Program-made: the position numbers and the translations under genes | The notes under the pieces: model-generated | Database searches by the model: none | What the model was told of the DNA's origin: nothing | The model's input: the letters and a program-made list of their open reading frames with translations, nothing else | DNA from: UBA4658 sp002405485 | Lineage (GTDB): Bacteria; Planctomycetota; Phycisphaerae; Phycisphaerales; UBA1924 | Direction of reading: 5' to 3' | Assembly (NCBI GenBank): GCA_036823255.1 | Contig: DAISGC010000037.1 | Coordinates: forward strand, 1-34,868 | Length of the DNA: 34,868 bases | Shown here: positions 24,801 through 31,543 of the stretch, one piece after another | Layout: every line of letters starts with the position of its first letter | Position numbering within the stretch: position 1 is the stretch's first letter

Positions 24801-26375
24801 CACCACCGAGAGGTGCTGGTACGCCTCGGCGTAGTTCTGCGCCTCCATCTCGATCTGCCCGAGACCCGCCAGCGCACGGATGTTCTGCCTGTCCAGTTGC
24901 AGCACCCGCCGGAACTTGTCCTTGGCCACGCCCTTTTGCCCCAGCCGGAACAGCAGCTCCGCCTCGATCCCGACCATCGTCGCGTCCGACTCACCCGTCT
25001 GCGCGTTGTACTGCGAGATCAGCGTCCGGGCGCCCTGCGCGTTCTCCCGGATGAGCTCCATGCGCCCGTCGATCGACAGCATCGGCGCGGACCCTTCGCC
25101 CACGCGCGCCGCCAGATCCTTGCGCTTGTCCTGGATCACCCGCACCCAGCTCTCCCGCTTGGCCGCGTCGCGCTCCGCCGTCCACGCGTCCCATGCCGCG
25201 TCCACCTGCGTCTTGATCGCCTCCGCCCGCAGCCCGCTGAGCATCAGCCCATCCAGGCTGAGCGGGCGGTCCTTCAGCTCGACGACGCGCTGCGCCACCG
25301 CGATGGACTGCTCATGACGGCCGCGCATCCGCTCCAGCTTCGAGAGCGCAAGCAGGAACCGGCCGTTCTCCGCGTGCCCCTTGCTGACGTGCTCGAGGAT
25401 CGGATCCGCCGCCTTCATGTCCTTGTTGGCAAGACCCCACGCCGGCGCGAGCACGAACGGCATCTCCACCGGAACTCGATCCGGGGGCGTCGCCATGACC
25501 GCGTCCACGACCTCCTGAAGCATCGGCTTGGCCGCCACCAGCACGTCAAGCTGCGTCGTCGTCGCCGGCAGGTCCTTGGCCATCCGGCCGATCTCGATCT
25601 GCGCACGCTCCAGCCGCGCCCGAACCGCCTTCGGGTCTGCCGCGATCATCGCATCAAGCCGGTCCCGCGCCGACTTCTCCAGACCCTCGGCCTCGGAGAT
25701 CCGGTCCGCCTCCCGCGCTCGCCCCGCCTTGAACAGCTCGATCTTCGCCGCCGCCACCACCACCTCTTCATCCTGGGCGTTCACGCCCAGCGCGGCCTTG
25801 AGATCCCCAAGACCCGAATCCACCACGTCCATCGCAAGCTGCTGGTTTGCCTGAAGCTGCCCAAAGATGCCCAGTCCCCGATACCGCCGAAGCGCCGCCT
25901 TCGCCGACTCGTCGCCGGTGAAGGTCTGGACGCGATCCTCGTACTCCTTGACGAATCCCTCCCACCCGGCCAGCGACGGAACCAGTTGCTGCGTGAACTG
26001 ATACCGCTCCTCCAGAAACCGCGCAAACGCATCCTTGTTCGAACGCTCCGCGTCGCACAGAGCCATGAGCGCGACAAGGTACGAACCCCGATACGCCTCC
26101 TCATACCGCGGCTGCGTGTCCGGCAGGTGCTTCTCCAGCGCGCCGATCCACTTGCGGATCCACTCTCCGTTGCCCTTGTCCTTGTTCACCGCCCGCCCGT
26201 AGTACATCACCGCCTTGGGAATGTCCCCGGCGGCCATCGCCTCGTCACCTCGCGTGATCTGTCGCGCTCCGTCCGCGGCGATCGCCCGATATCCCACGAA
26301 CACCACGCCGGCCAGCACCACCACCAGCGTGGCGCCAAGCCCAAGCACGAACTTCATGTTCACTTTCGAGGCCAT
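21855..26375 (-). CDS. Very large TPR-repeat protein of the exosortase/polysaccharide locus
   Basis: 1506 residues. A single N-terminal membrane anchor or uncleaved signal (about 8-32, 'VLGLGATLVVVLAGVVFVGYRA') is followed by tetratricopeptide-type helical pairs over nearly all of the rest, for example 'GDEAMAAGDIPKAVMYYGRA' near the start and 'DYDQAIRVLQEGLNKAL' near the end. No enzyme motif, beta-barrel or sorting signal is seen. Exosortase loci often encode TPR proteins (PrsT type), and secretion systems for alginate, Pel and cellulose use TPR scaffolds (AlgK, PelB, BcsC); a periplasmic scaffold role is inferred from this. It lies between the EpsI-like gene and the Wzc-like gene. The start at 26375 places the signal helix at the N-terminus. 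Confidence 0.9.
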   Translation of the reverse strand: MASKVNMKFVLGLGATLVVVLAGVVFVGYRAIAADGARQITRGDEAMAAGDIPKAVMYYGRAVNKDKGNGEWIRKWIGALEKHLPDTQPRYEEAYRGSYLVALMALCDAERSNKDAFARFLEERYQFTQQLVPSLAGWEGFVKEYEDRVQTFTGDESAKAALRRYRGLGIFGQLQANQQLAMDVVDSGLGDLKAALGVNAQDEEVVVAAAKIELFKAGRAREADRISEAEGLEKSARDRLDAMIAADPKAVRARLERAQIEIGRMAKDLPATTTQLDVLVAAKPMLQEVVDAVMATPPDRVPVEMPFVLAPAWGLANKDMKAADPILEHVSKGHAENGRFLLALSKLERMRGRHEQSIAVAQRVVELKDRPLSLDGLMLSGLRAEAIKTQVDAAWDAWTAERDAAKRESWVRVIQDKRKDLAARVGEGSAPMLSIDGRMELIRENAQGARTLISQYNAQTGESDATMVGIEAELLFRLGQKGVAKDKFRRVLQLDRQNIRALAGLGQIEMEAQNYAEAYQHLSVVAAMQPENAQLQSMVKTLADLATGRPEDDVARVLLQVQQATSGLTGDPTEGIRILQEALKKNPGEARLTMMLANLLFSTGDMAGVRAALDAGIAANPQSKALKDMRARADQDPVQAALSSIDGAQMTDVMKNLSRYDVLMRANRPEEARKFLDEAAKASPEDPRVFELVFTDAMIRKDQAKVDQLAKDAERLNIDRVNGLVFKARASIAAGRVDDAIGMLSDLVAKDKLNLQGWRLLGMAYMEQGKLPDAVNALRTAVGIKPDDAVSVVSYMKALTMQGQLAEALEVGRKSESRLASQPEYSELMLLLEQQAPGGDPEKVLKVRRVLAQRNPGDRANRAQLASALVNANQFQEAETLIKALRKEDPNDQIAAQIEASWLGKKGDLAGAVSMLKQFIASQPKDKRSENLYINTARLIQQLGNPDEALRTLEEGREYQNPKTAMVDREIGDMNFQLQRPDKAAAAYTRLLEGGSADEGNAVRKRIVECYLQMKDYAGMDRVITEMGQAAKADPTVILLQAEAAAGQNDRQKALTLYDAAVAADPKNPVVYLKRGDFKTLDERTVKDAEADYEQMVRVAPQNIVGYVRLVRMARMRGDDQRAVALLRQAVDIEPENETLRMALPKLFEEIGRLTEAAEAYDAAAQKFAGNAAWNARAAQAWARVERWDKAREHLGQIWRVRKAPDIAIALAEATLRAGDATGAENILNAPEAQSANSLPARLLKAQIFAKQGRTADAARTLSDAMALVDSNNREHVVVFMNTVSQLYPKPADQLAALDRLESRARFTGFMALRSAELRIRQPELREAALKSLDELAQSGTTPVKAAVWTLLGTMSYQEKKWDEATERFRKGLQHDPESAELNNNLAFLLAVKLSKCEEAMPHAEKAVNANPTNSGFWDTLGAVFLCKKDYDQAIRVLQEGLNKALNDAERVPLHIHMARARLGKQDKVEARRLSTIAKDLMLKQPSVAELYRSDVEDLDRAIDSQ

Positions 26376-26408
26376 GTCCCTTTACCTTCCCTGTCAGGGC
26401 TCTGAACG

Positions 26409-26430
26409 CCGGTCCCGGCGGACCGGACGC
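26409..26430. repeat. Hairpin and shared 11-mer in the EpsI-TPR gap
   Basis: CCGGTCC-CGGC-GGACCGG (26409-26426) is a perfect 7-base stem with a tetraloop in the 77-base gap between two operon genes. Its right arm overlaps GGACCGGACGC (26420-26430), also found upstream of the Wzc-like gene. Confidence 0.45.
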
Positions 26431-26452
26431 ACGGAGCATCATCCACGAGTGT

Positions 26453-27349
26453 TCAGCTCTTCTCCCCGTCCCGCTGCCGAAGAGGATTGTCCGGGGGATA
26501 GTTCCCGCGGATCACCTCCGTCCAGTCCGGCACGCACAGCATGATGTCGCCGATCAGCTCGCTCAGCAGCGAGGCCCCCACCTCCGCAAGCTCCGCCGCG
26601 CTCTCCACGTGCGTGCTGGATACCTGCACCTTCATGTAATACGCGTACCGGTTCCGCAGATCGAAGGCCAGCAATCGGACGCCCTCGGCATCCGGCGTCA
26701 GGCCGCCGTTGGCAATGAAGAAGTACCCCGCGAACATCCGCTGCCGGCTCCGCGGATCCCGATACTCGCTGATCCGCAGCGTCATCCGCTCGGCGCCGAT
26801 CGGCAGACGAACCCGGTTCCCCGGCGCCGAGGAGTTCGGCCCGAGCCGAACCGTGTGGATCACCGCGTCGTTCTTCCCCGTCGCCCGGCGCACGTCGCTC
26901 GTCGCCGCCTCGTCCACGAGCCACCCGCTCCGGTCGATCGGCAACTCCTCGTACATCAGCCCCGCCTTGAGCTCCATGCCCCCGCCCACCATGCACCGCT
27001 CCGGCACGTGCGGGACGGTGTCCACCATCCCCGTGTAGTACGCCAGGTGCAGCTCCACCACCCGCGGCCGCTCGGGGTCCTTGGGGTTCACCTCAACATA
27101 GTGCCGCGACACATAGTTCTGCGTCCCAAGCTCCGCGAGCACCTCCGCGGGCATCACCGTGTCCTTGCCGATCTGTCGCCAGCTCGGCGTCTCCTTGGAG
27201 ACCGAGGCCGCCTTGCGATCCACCTCGATGGCTTCCTTGCGCGTGTGCAGCTTCAGCGCCGACACCGCCGCGCTCAACCCACCCGCCGAGCCAAGCAGCA
27301 GCACCACGCTCAGCACGAACCCGGGCTCACGAAGCCGCTTCCAGTCCAT
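26453..27349 (-). CDS. Exosortase-associated EpsI-like protein
   Basis: 298 residues: an N-terminal membrane helix (about 11-31), then an extracytoplasmic EpsI-type domain. The recognisable part is 'LHLAYYTGMVDTVPHVPERCMVGGGME' (split here as 'AYYTGMVDTVPH' and 'VPERCMVGGGM', about 103-125), with H114 and C119 in the position of the conserved '(H)SPE.C.PG.GW' motif of EpsI. EpsI domains occur fused to or beside exosortases; their activity is not settled. The ATG at 27349 overlaps the exosortase stop by one base (TGATG), so the two are coupled. Confidence 0.87.
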   Translation of the reverse strand: MDWKRLREPGFVLSVVLLLGSAGGLSAAVSALKLHTRKEAIEVDRKAASVSKETPSWRQIGKDTVMPAEVLAELGTQNYVSRHYVEVNPKDPERPRVVELHLAYYTGMVDTVPHVPERCMVGGGMELKAGLMYEELPIDRSGWLVDEAATSDVRRATGKNDAVIHTVRLGPNSSAPGNRVRLPIGAERMTLRISEYRDPRSRQRMFAGYFFIANGGLTPDAEGVRLLAFDLRNRYAYYMKVQVSSTHVESAAELAEVGASLLSELIGDIMLCVPDWTEVIRGNYPPDNPLRQRDGEKS

Positions 27350-28338
27350 CACGCACCTCCCCCGAGCGAAGCGGGCTTGGCCGGTTTGGAGGGCTGGGGC
27401 TCGCTCGCACCCTTGACGTCCTCCTCCGGAACCGCCTTGTTCAAAGCCACCAGCACGCCCAGATAGATGAAGAACCCGGGAATGAGCAGCACCGTCCCGA
27501 TGAGCGTGTGCGCATCGCCTTGCGACAGGTCGGCGTCCCGCATCGACGCCAGCCCCAGCACCGCCACGCGGATCACGTTCAGCCCCACCGCCACCGGGAT
27601 CGCCATCGCCACCAGCACCACACGCTTCCACCACGCACGCGTCCCCACCAGCGCGACCGCCACCCCGAGCGCAAGAAACGCGATCACCATCCGCATGCCC
27701 GAGCACTGCTCGGCCACGTTCAGCGGGTGCGGCACGCCGTTGGGCATGTCCACATAGATCACGTTCCCCGCGATCTCACAACTCACCCCGAGCACCCGCA
27801 GCACGATGAACCCGCCCGTCGCCGCCATGTCCTGCAGCGGATACGTCACGATGTTCATCACCATCTCCGGGATCGTGATCCCGAATCCCAGGTACGCGAT
27901 CGGCCAGAACAGGTGCTCCATCGCCGCCGGACCCAGCATCAGCAGCACCAGACCGAACACCGTGAGCACCAGCGCCAGCCCCTGGCCGAAGTGGTTCGGC
28001 ACTCCCACGATGAAATACACATAGCACCACACCCCCATCACCACCGGAATCACCCCGGGCCAGAACGTCCGGATGGGCGCCCGCATCAGACCCTGCCGCT
28101 GCTGCCACAGCAGGTACATGCTGATCAACGGCACCAGGTACGCATGCGACCAGTCCCCGCTGCTCTTGGAGTGGTCGTGCTGCACCAGGAACCAGCGCAC
28201 GAACAGCAGCACCACCGACACCGTCACCGTCACCAGCATCACCGCCGTCGTCGGGTCCGCAAGCCGGGCCAGCAGCGCATCCCCCGGCTTGGCGCCGGTT
28301 GGCGGTGATGGCTTGCTGGTCGCCGAAGCGGTGGTCAC
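27349..28338 (-). CDS. Exosortase
   Basis: Membrane transpeptidase that recognises PEP-CTERM-like C-terminal signals. 329 residues and about eight membrane helices. The catalytic triad of the exosortase/archaeosortase family is complete: Cys212 in 'NVAEQCSGMRM', Arg257 in 'GLNVIRVAVLG' and His277 in 'GDAHTLIG'. The early motif 'DWSHAYLVPLISMYLLW' (about 62-78) is also typical. The subtype cannot be decided from reading. The start is GTG at 28338; the first ~30 residues are cytoplasmic, and the last ~25 are Pro/Lys-rich. It is followed by epsI with stop-start overlap and preceded by the Wza-like gene. Confidence 0.95.
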   Translation of the reverse strand: MTTASATSKPSPPTGAKPGDALLARLADPTTAVMLVTVTVSVVLLFVRWFLVQHDHSKSSGDWSHAYLVPLISMYLLWQQRQGLMRAPIRTFWPGVIPVVMGVWCYVYFIVGVPNHFGQGLALVLTVFGLVLLMLGPAAMEHLFWPIAYLGFGITIPEMVMNIVTYPLQDMAATGGFIVLRVLGVSCEIAGNVIYVDMPNGVPHPLNVAEQCSGMRMVIAFLALGVAVALVGTRAWWKRVVLVAMAIPVAVGLNVIRVAVLGLASMRDADLSQGDAHTLIGTVLLIPGFFIYLGVLVALNKAVPEEDVKGASEPQPSKPAKPASLGGGA

Positions 28339-28470
28339 GCGAAACGATCCCTTGGCTGAAGTTCAGGCGCTCGAAACCGGTCTGTCTGCACGAACCCGCA
28401 CGAGCGCAAGCAGATGAACTGCTTACGTCGCCGGCCCGGGGAGTGGTTCTCCCGACGGGCCGCTTTCCAG

Positions 28471-28484
28471 ACCGCCCGGGCGGT
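28471..28484. repeat. Perfect palindrome in the wza-exosortase gap
   Basis: ACCGCCCGGGCGGT, a 14-base perfect palindrome, lies in the 231-base gap between the Wza-like gene stop and the exosortase start. It could be a protein-binding site or a weak terminator/attenuator. I see no gene in this gap. Confidence 0.35.
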
Positions 28485-28569
28485 CCTCGCCCGGCGGCCA
28501 TGCCCCGACATGTTCTCGACCCGGGGCTCCGCCCGGCCATCTGGGCATCCCTGCCCGATCCGACCGACG

Positions 28570-30060
28570 CTAGAAGCCCTGCTGATCGGCCCGCGGACCG
28601 AAGACTTCGCCCTCGAAGTTCCGATCCAGAATGAAGCCCCACCCGTACGAGGCCCGGAAACCTCCCCGGATGACCGCCAGCGGGGTCGCCCAGAAGTTCG
28701 TTCCCACGTTCACCCGGTCGTCGGGCTTCAGAATGATGTCCGGAGCCGTGCCCTCCGCGATCGCCCGAGCATCCACGCGAATCGTCGCCTGACGGTTCTC
28801 CCCGACCACCCGCGTGATGTCCACCCGCTCCGGGATCGCGATCCCCGTGAGCCCACCCGCCGTGTCGAACGCGCGGAGCAGCGTGAGCTTGCCGTCCACC
28901 GGCAGAGAGTACGGCCCGGGCCGCGAGACCTGGCCAGCCATGTACACCAGCCCGCTCCGCGGGACGGGAATGCGAATCACGTCGCCCGATCGCACCACGA
29001 TGTTCACGTCCGCAGCTCCGGCCAGCAGGGGCGCCGTGGGCACCTTGATGACCCGCTGGGTCACCAGGTTCTGCCCTTCCACGGACGACAGGGTCGCCGG
29101 ATCTCCCGCCTTGGTCCATTGACCGTTGACGAACACCCATCCACCGCCCGATGCCAAGGGCGTCGGGCGAGACTCGGGCAGGTCGATCGCCGGTCCGCTT
29201 TCGGGCTCGGCGCCCAGATTCTCGAGCGACCCGACCATACCCGGCTGTGGCTCGGGGTTCTTTGGCCGGCTCAGATCGTCGATGAGCTTGAGCAGGTCCT
29301 CACCCTTGGCCGGGTCCGTCTCATCGGTTCGGGGCTGGGTGTTCCCGAACGTCCGCCGACGCACCGGCTCAGGGAGCGGCACCTTGCCCGCGGCCTCGTC
29401 GCTCAAGGGGACCTGACGAATGACAAAGATGTGCGGAATCGTCTCGTTGAACGCCCCGGAAACCGTGATCGCGTCCAGCAGCCGATAGTCCGGGGCCGGC
29501 ACAAAGAACGTCCCCGGCGTCTGCACCGCGCCCAGGATCGAGAACGTCTGGCGACGCTGGCTCCGCGGATTCACGACCACCACCGGCTGCTCTCGGATCT
29601 GCTTCTCGCGAATGGCAGCGGCGATGGCCGACGCCAGCTCGATCGTGGTCTTCCCTTGCGCCCGAATCGGCGGAAGCAGCGGGATCTCGATGAACCCACG
29701 CTGATCCACCTGTCGCTCAAACGGCTCCTCCTGCCCGGGCACGAAGAAGTCGCGGATCCTCACCTCCACCGCGTCCCCCGGCACGAACCGGTAGCTGTCG
29801 ACCTCCGGCACAAGGTCCGCGGCCGTCGGCGGAGACGATTGCACGTACTCCGTCGGCTCGTCCTCGATCGCGCTCAGACGGTCCAGAACCGGCATGATCA
29901 CCGGCGTCTTCTCCCACCGGCCAAGCACGCTCGGATCGATGAACGAGTCCGTCTCGCACCCCGTGAGCAGCCCCACGCCCAAGCCCGCAAGTGCCAGCAT
30001 CGTCGCAGCTTGGCTCAGGCGCTTGATGGTCCGTGTCTTTCTGCGGGGATCAATCTGCAC
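28570..30060 (-). CDS. Polysaccharide export outer-membrane lipoprotein (Wza-like)
   Basis: 496 residues. A lipoprotein signal ends in the lipobox LLTGC with Cys35. The poly-export domain starts near 'YRFVPGDAVEVRIRDFF', and at least two SLBB-type modules follow ('FSILGAVQTPGTFFVPAPDYRLLDAI' in the first half, split from 'VYMAGQVSRPGPYSLPV' in the second). A Pro/Glu-rich linker of about 130 residues separates them. Wza-type proteins form the outer-membrane export pore. The GTG at 30060 is chosen because AAGGAG (30067-30072) lies six bases upstream and a proper signal peptide follows; the open frame extends 77 more codons but reads through the leader. It is the first gene of the minus-strand polysaccharide set. 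Confidence 0.93.
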   Translation of the reverse strand: MQIDPRRKTRTIKRLSQAATMLALAGLGVGLLTGCETDSFIDPSVLGRWEKTPVIMPVLDRLSAIEDEPTEYVQSSPPTAADLVPEVDSYRFVPGDAVEVRIRDFFVPGQEEPFERQVDQRGFIEIPLLPPIRAQGKTTIELASAIAAAIREKQIREQPVVVVNPRSQRRQTFSILGAVQTPGTFFVPAPDYRLLDAITVSGAFNETIPHIFVIRQVPLSDEAAGKVPLPEPVRRRTFGNTQPRTDETDPAKGEDLLKLIDDLSRPKNPEPQPGMVGSLENLGAEPESGPAIDLPESRPTPLASGGGWVFVNGQWTKAGDPATLSSVEGQNLVTQRVIKVPTAPLLAGAADVNIVVRSGDVIRIPVPRSGLVYMAGQVSRPGPYSLPVDGKLTLLRAFDTAGGLTGIAIPERVDITRVVGENRQATIRVDARAIAEGTAPDIILKPDDRVNVGTNFWATPLAVIRGGFRASYGWGFILDRNFEGEVFGPRADQQGF

Positions 30061-30400
30061 GCGACGCTCCTTCACGAACCCGGGGCCCCAAAGACAGGAA
30101 CCGCTGGGCGATCTACGTCCGAGAATGAGGCGGAAGTTTGCCCGCACAAACCCTGCGGGCGAAAAAAGGCCGCCAAGAGTAGTCCTCGCTCGCCAACTTA
30201 TCCGGTTTCCTGGTCCGCCACATGGGACCGAGAACCCGGCCAACGTCTCAGCATCGGCCCGCACGCACTCCGGCGTGAGAACACCACGCATACATCGTCA
30301 GCGATCGAGTTATCGACCGTTTCCGCCCCTCCGGGCACAACTTGCGCCGATTGTCGTCCCCGGCACTCCTACCATCCGATCCGCACTCTCTAGACCAACC
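30061..30400. promoter_or_regulatory. Divergent 340-base regulatory region between the Wza-like gene and lipA
   Basis: No gene is seen here. It must hold promoters for the polysaccharide locus (leftward) and for lipA (rightward). Clear elements are the AAGGAG ribosome site at 30067-30072 and a perfect 7-base hairpin GCCCGCA-CAAACCC-TGCGGGC at 30140-30160, which on the minus strand follows a run of six T. TAGACC at 30391-30396 is a weak -10 candidate just before lipA. I could not fix a convincing -35/-10 pair for the leftward gene. Confidence 0.5.
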
Positions 30401-31459
30401 ATGAGCCCGTCACCCACTCCGGCCGATGCCGCACTCGCCAAGACCATCGCCCGACACCCTCGGCCTTTGGGAGGCGATCCCCTAAAAAGGGTGGACCAAC
30501 CCGTTGTTTCACTCTCCAACCTGGTGCTGAATAATGCCGAGAGTTCGGCGCAGCAGCTCAACCCCAAGAAGAAGCCGTCCTGGCTTCGCGCCAAGGTTCC
30601 CGGCGGCCCGGGGTACGAGCGGCTCAAGGGCATCGTCGACACGTTCAAGCTCCACACGGGCTGCCAGGAGGCCGGATGCCCCAATATGGGGGAGTGCTGG
30701 GCCCGCGGCGTCGCCACCATCATGATCCTGGGGGACACCTGCACCCGCGCCTGCGGGTTCTGCAATGTCAAGACCGGCAGACCCGCGACCCTGGACAAGG
30801 ACGAGCCGCGACGAGTCGCCGAGTCGCTTCGGCTGATGTACGAGCACGCCAAGCTCAAGCACATCGTCATCACGAGCGTGAATCGCGACGAGCTCGCCGA
30901 CGGCGGGGCGGCGATCTGGGCCGAGACGATCATCCGGACGCGCGAGGCGTGCCCGGGCATGAGCATCGAGGTGCTGATCCCGGACTTTGAAGGGAACTGG
31001 GACGCGCTTGAACTCGTCATGGCCGCCGAGCCGCACATCATCAATCACAATCTCGAGACGGTCCGCCGCATGTACCCCGCGGTGCGTCCCAGCGCCAAGT
31101 TCGACCGGTCGCTGGAACTGCTCCGGCGTGTGAAGCAGGGCGGCATGGTTGCCAAGACCGGGATCATGGTCGGCATCGGCGAGAAGGACGATGAGGTGCT
31201 CGGGCTGTTCGACGACGTGCTGGCGAGCACCCGCACGCCGCACGGCTCGTGCGACATCCTGACGATTGGTCAGTACCTGCAGCCGACGCGGAACCACCTG
31301 CCGATCGATCGCTGGGTGACGCCGGAGCAGTTCGCGATGTTCAAGGCCGAAGGACTCGCACGAGGGTTCCGGGTCGTGGAGAGCGGCCCGCTGGTGCGTT
31401 CGAGCTACCACGCCGACCATCAGGCCGATGAACTGACAGACATTCTTCGGCAGCGTTGA
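30401..31459 (+). CDS. lipA: Lipoyl synthase
   Basis: Radical SAM enzyme that inserts two sulfurs into protein-bound octanoyl groups. 352 residues. The auxiliary cluster motif CxxxxCxxxxxC is at 88-99 ('CQEAGCPNMGEC'), the radical SAM motif CxxxCxxC at 114-121 ('CTRACGFC'), and the C-terminal 'VRSSYHADHQ' holds the Ser ligand of the auxiliary cluster. 'TSVNRDELADGGA' and 'HNLETVRRMYPAVRP' are also diagnostic. The N-terminal ~50 residues are variable and longer than in E. coli. The ATG at 30401 is used; the frame is open further upstream into the promoter region. There is no lipB beside it. Confidence 0.97.
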   Translation: MSPSPTPADAALAKTIARHPRPLGGDPLKRVDQPVVSLSNLVLNNAESSAQQLNPKKKPSWLRAKVPGGPGYERLKGIVDTFKLHTGCQEAGCPNMGECWARGVATIMILGDTCTRACGFCNVKTGRPATLDKDEPRRVAESLRLMYEHAKLKHIVITSVNRDELADGGAAIWAETIIRTREACPGMSIEVLIPDFEGNWDALELVMAAEPHIINHNLETVRRMYPAVRPSAKFDRSLELLRRVKQGGMVAKTGIMVGIGEKDDEVLGLFDDVLASTRTPHGSCDILTIGQYLQPTRNHLPIDRWVTPEQFAMFKAEGLARGFRVVESGPLVRSSYHADHQADELTDILRQR

Positions 31460-31469
31460 CCATCTGGAA

Positions 31470-31501
31470 CCGGGTTCTGCGGGTGAGATTCGCAGGTCCG
31501 G
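31470..31501. terminator. Candidate bidirectional hairpin between convergent lipA and the GT87 gene
   Basis: CCGG-GTT-CTGCG, nine-base loop, CGCAG-GT-CCGG forms a stem of nine Watson-Crick pairs with a small internal loop, in the 84-base convergent gap. It lacks a T-tract, so it would be a non-canonical terminator. Confidence 0.35.
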
Positions 31502-31543
31502 CACGTGTCCCTGAGCCCCGTGCGTCCTGCGCCGCGGTGCGGA

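Noticed and set aside
30075..30165. c-di-GMP (GEMM) riboswitch in the leader of the Wza-like gene
   Set aside because: On the minus strand 'GGGCAAAC' and 'GGACG' recall the GEMM core, but the stem with GNRA tetraloop that should lie between them, and the tetraloop receptor, are missing.
30155..30180. Sigma-54 promoter for the Wza-like gene
   Set aside because: CTTGGCGGCC followed by TTTTTTCGC looks similar, but the GG-GC spacing is two bases too long and the -12 element does not fit.
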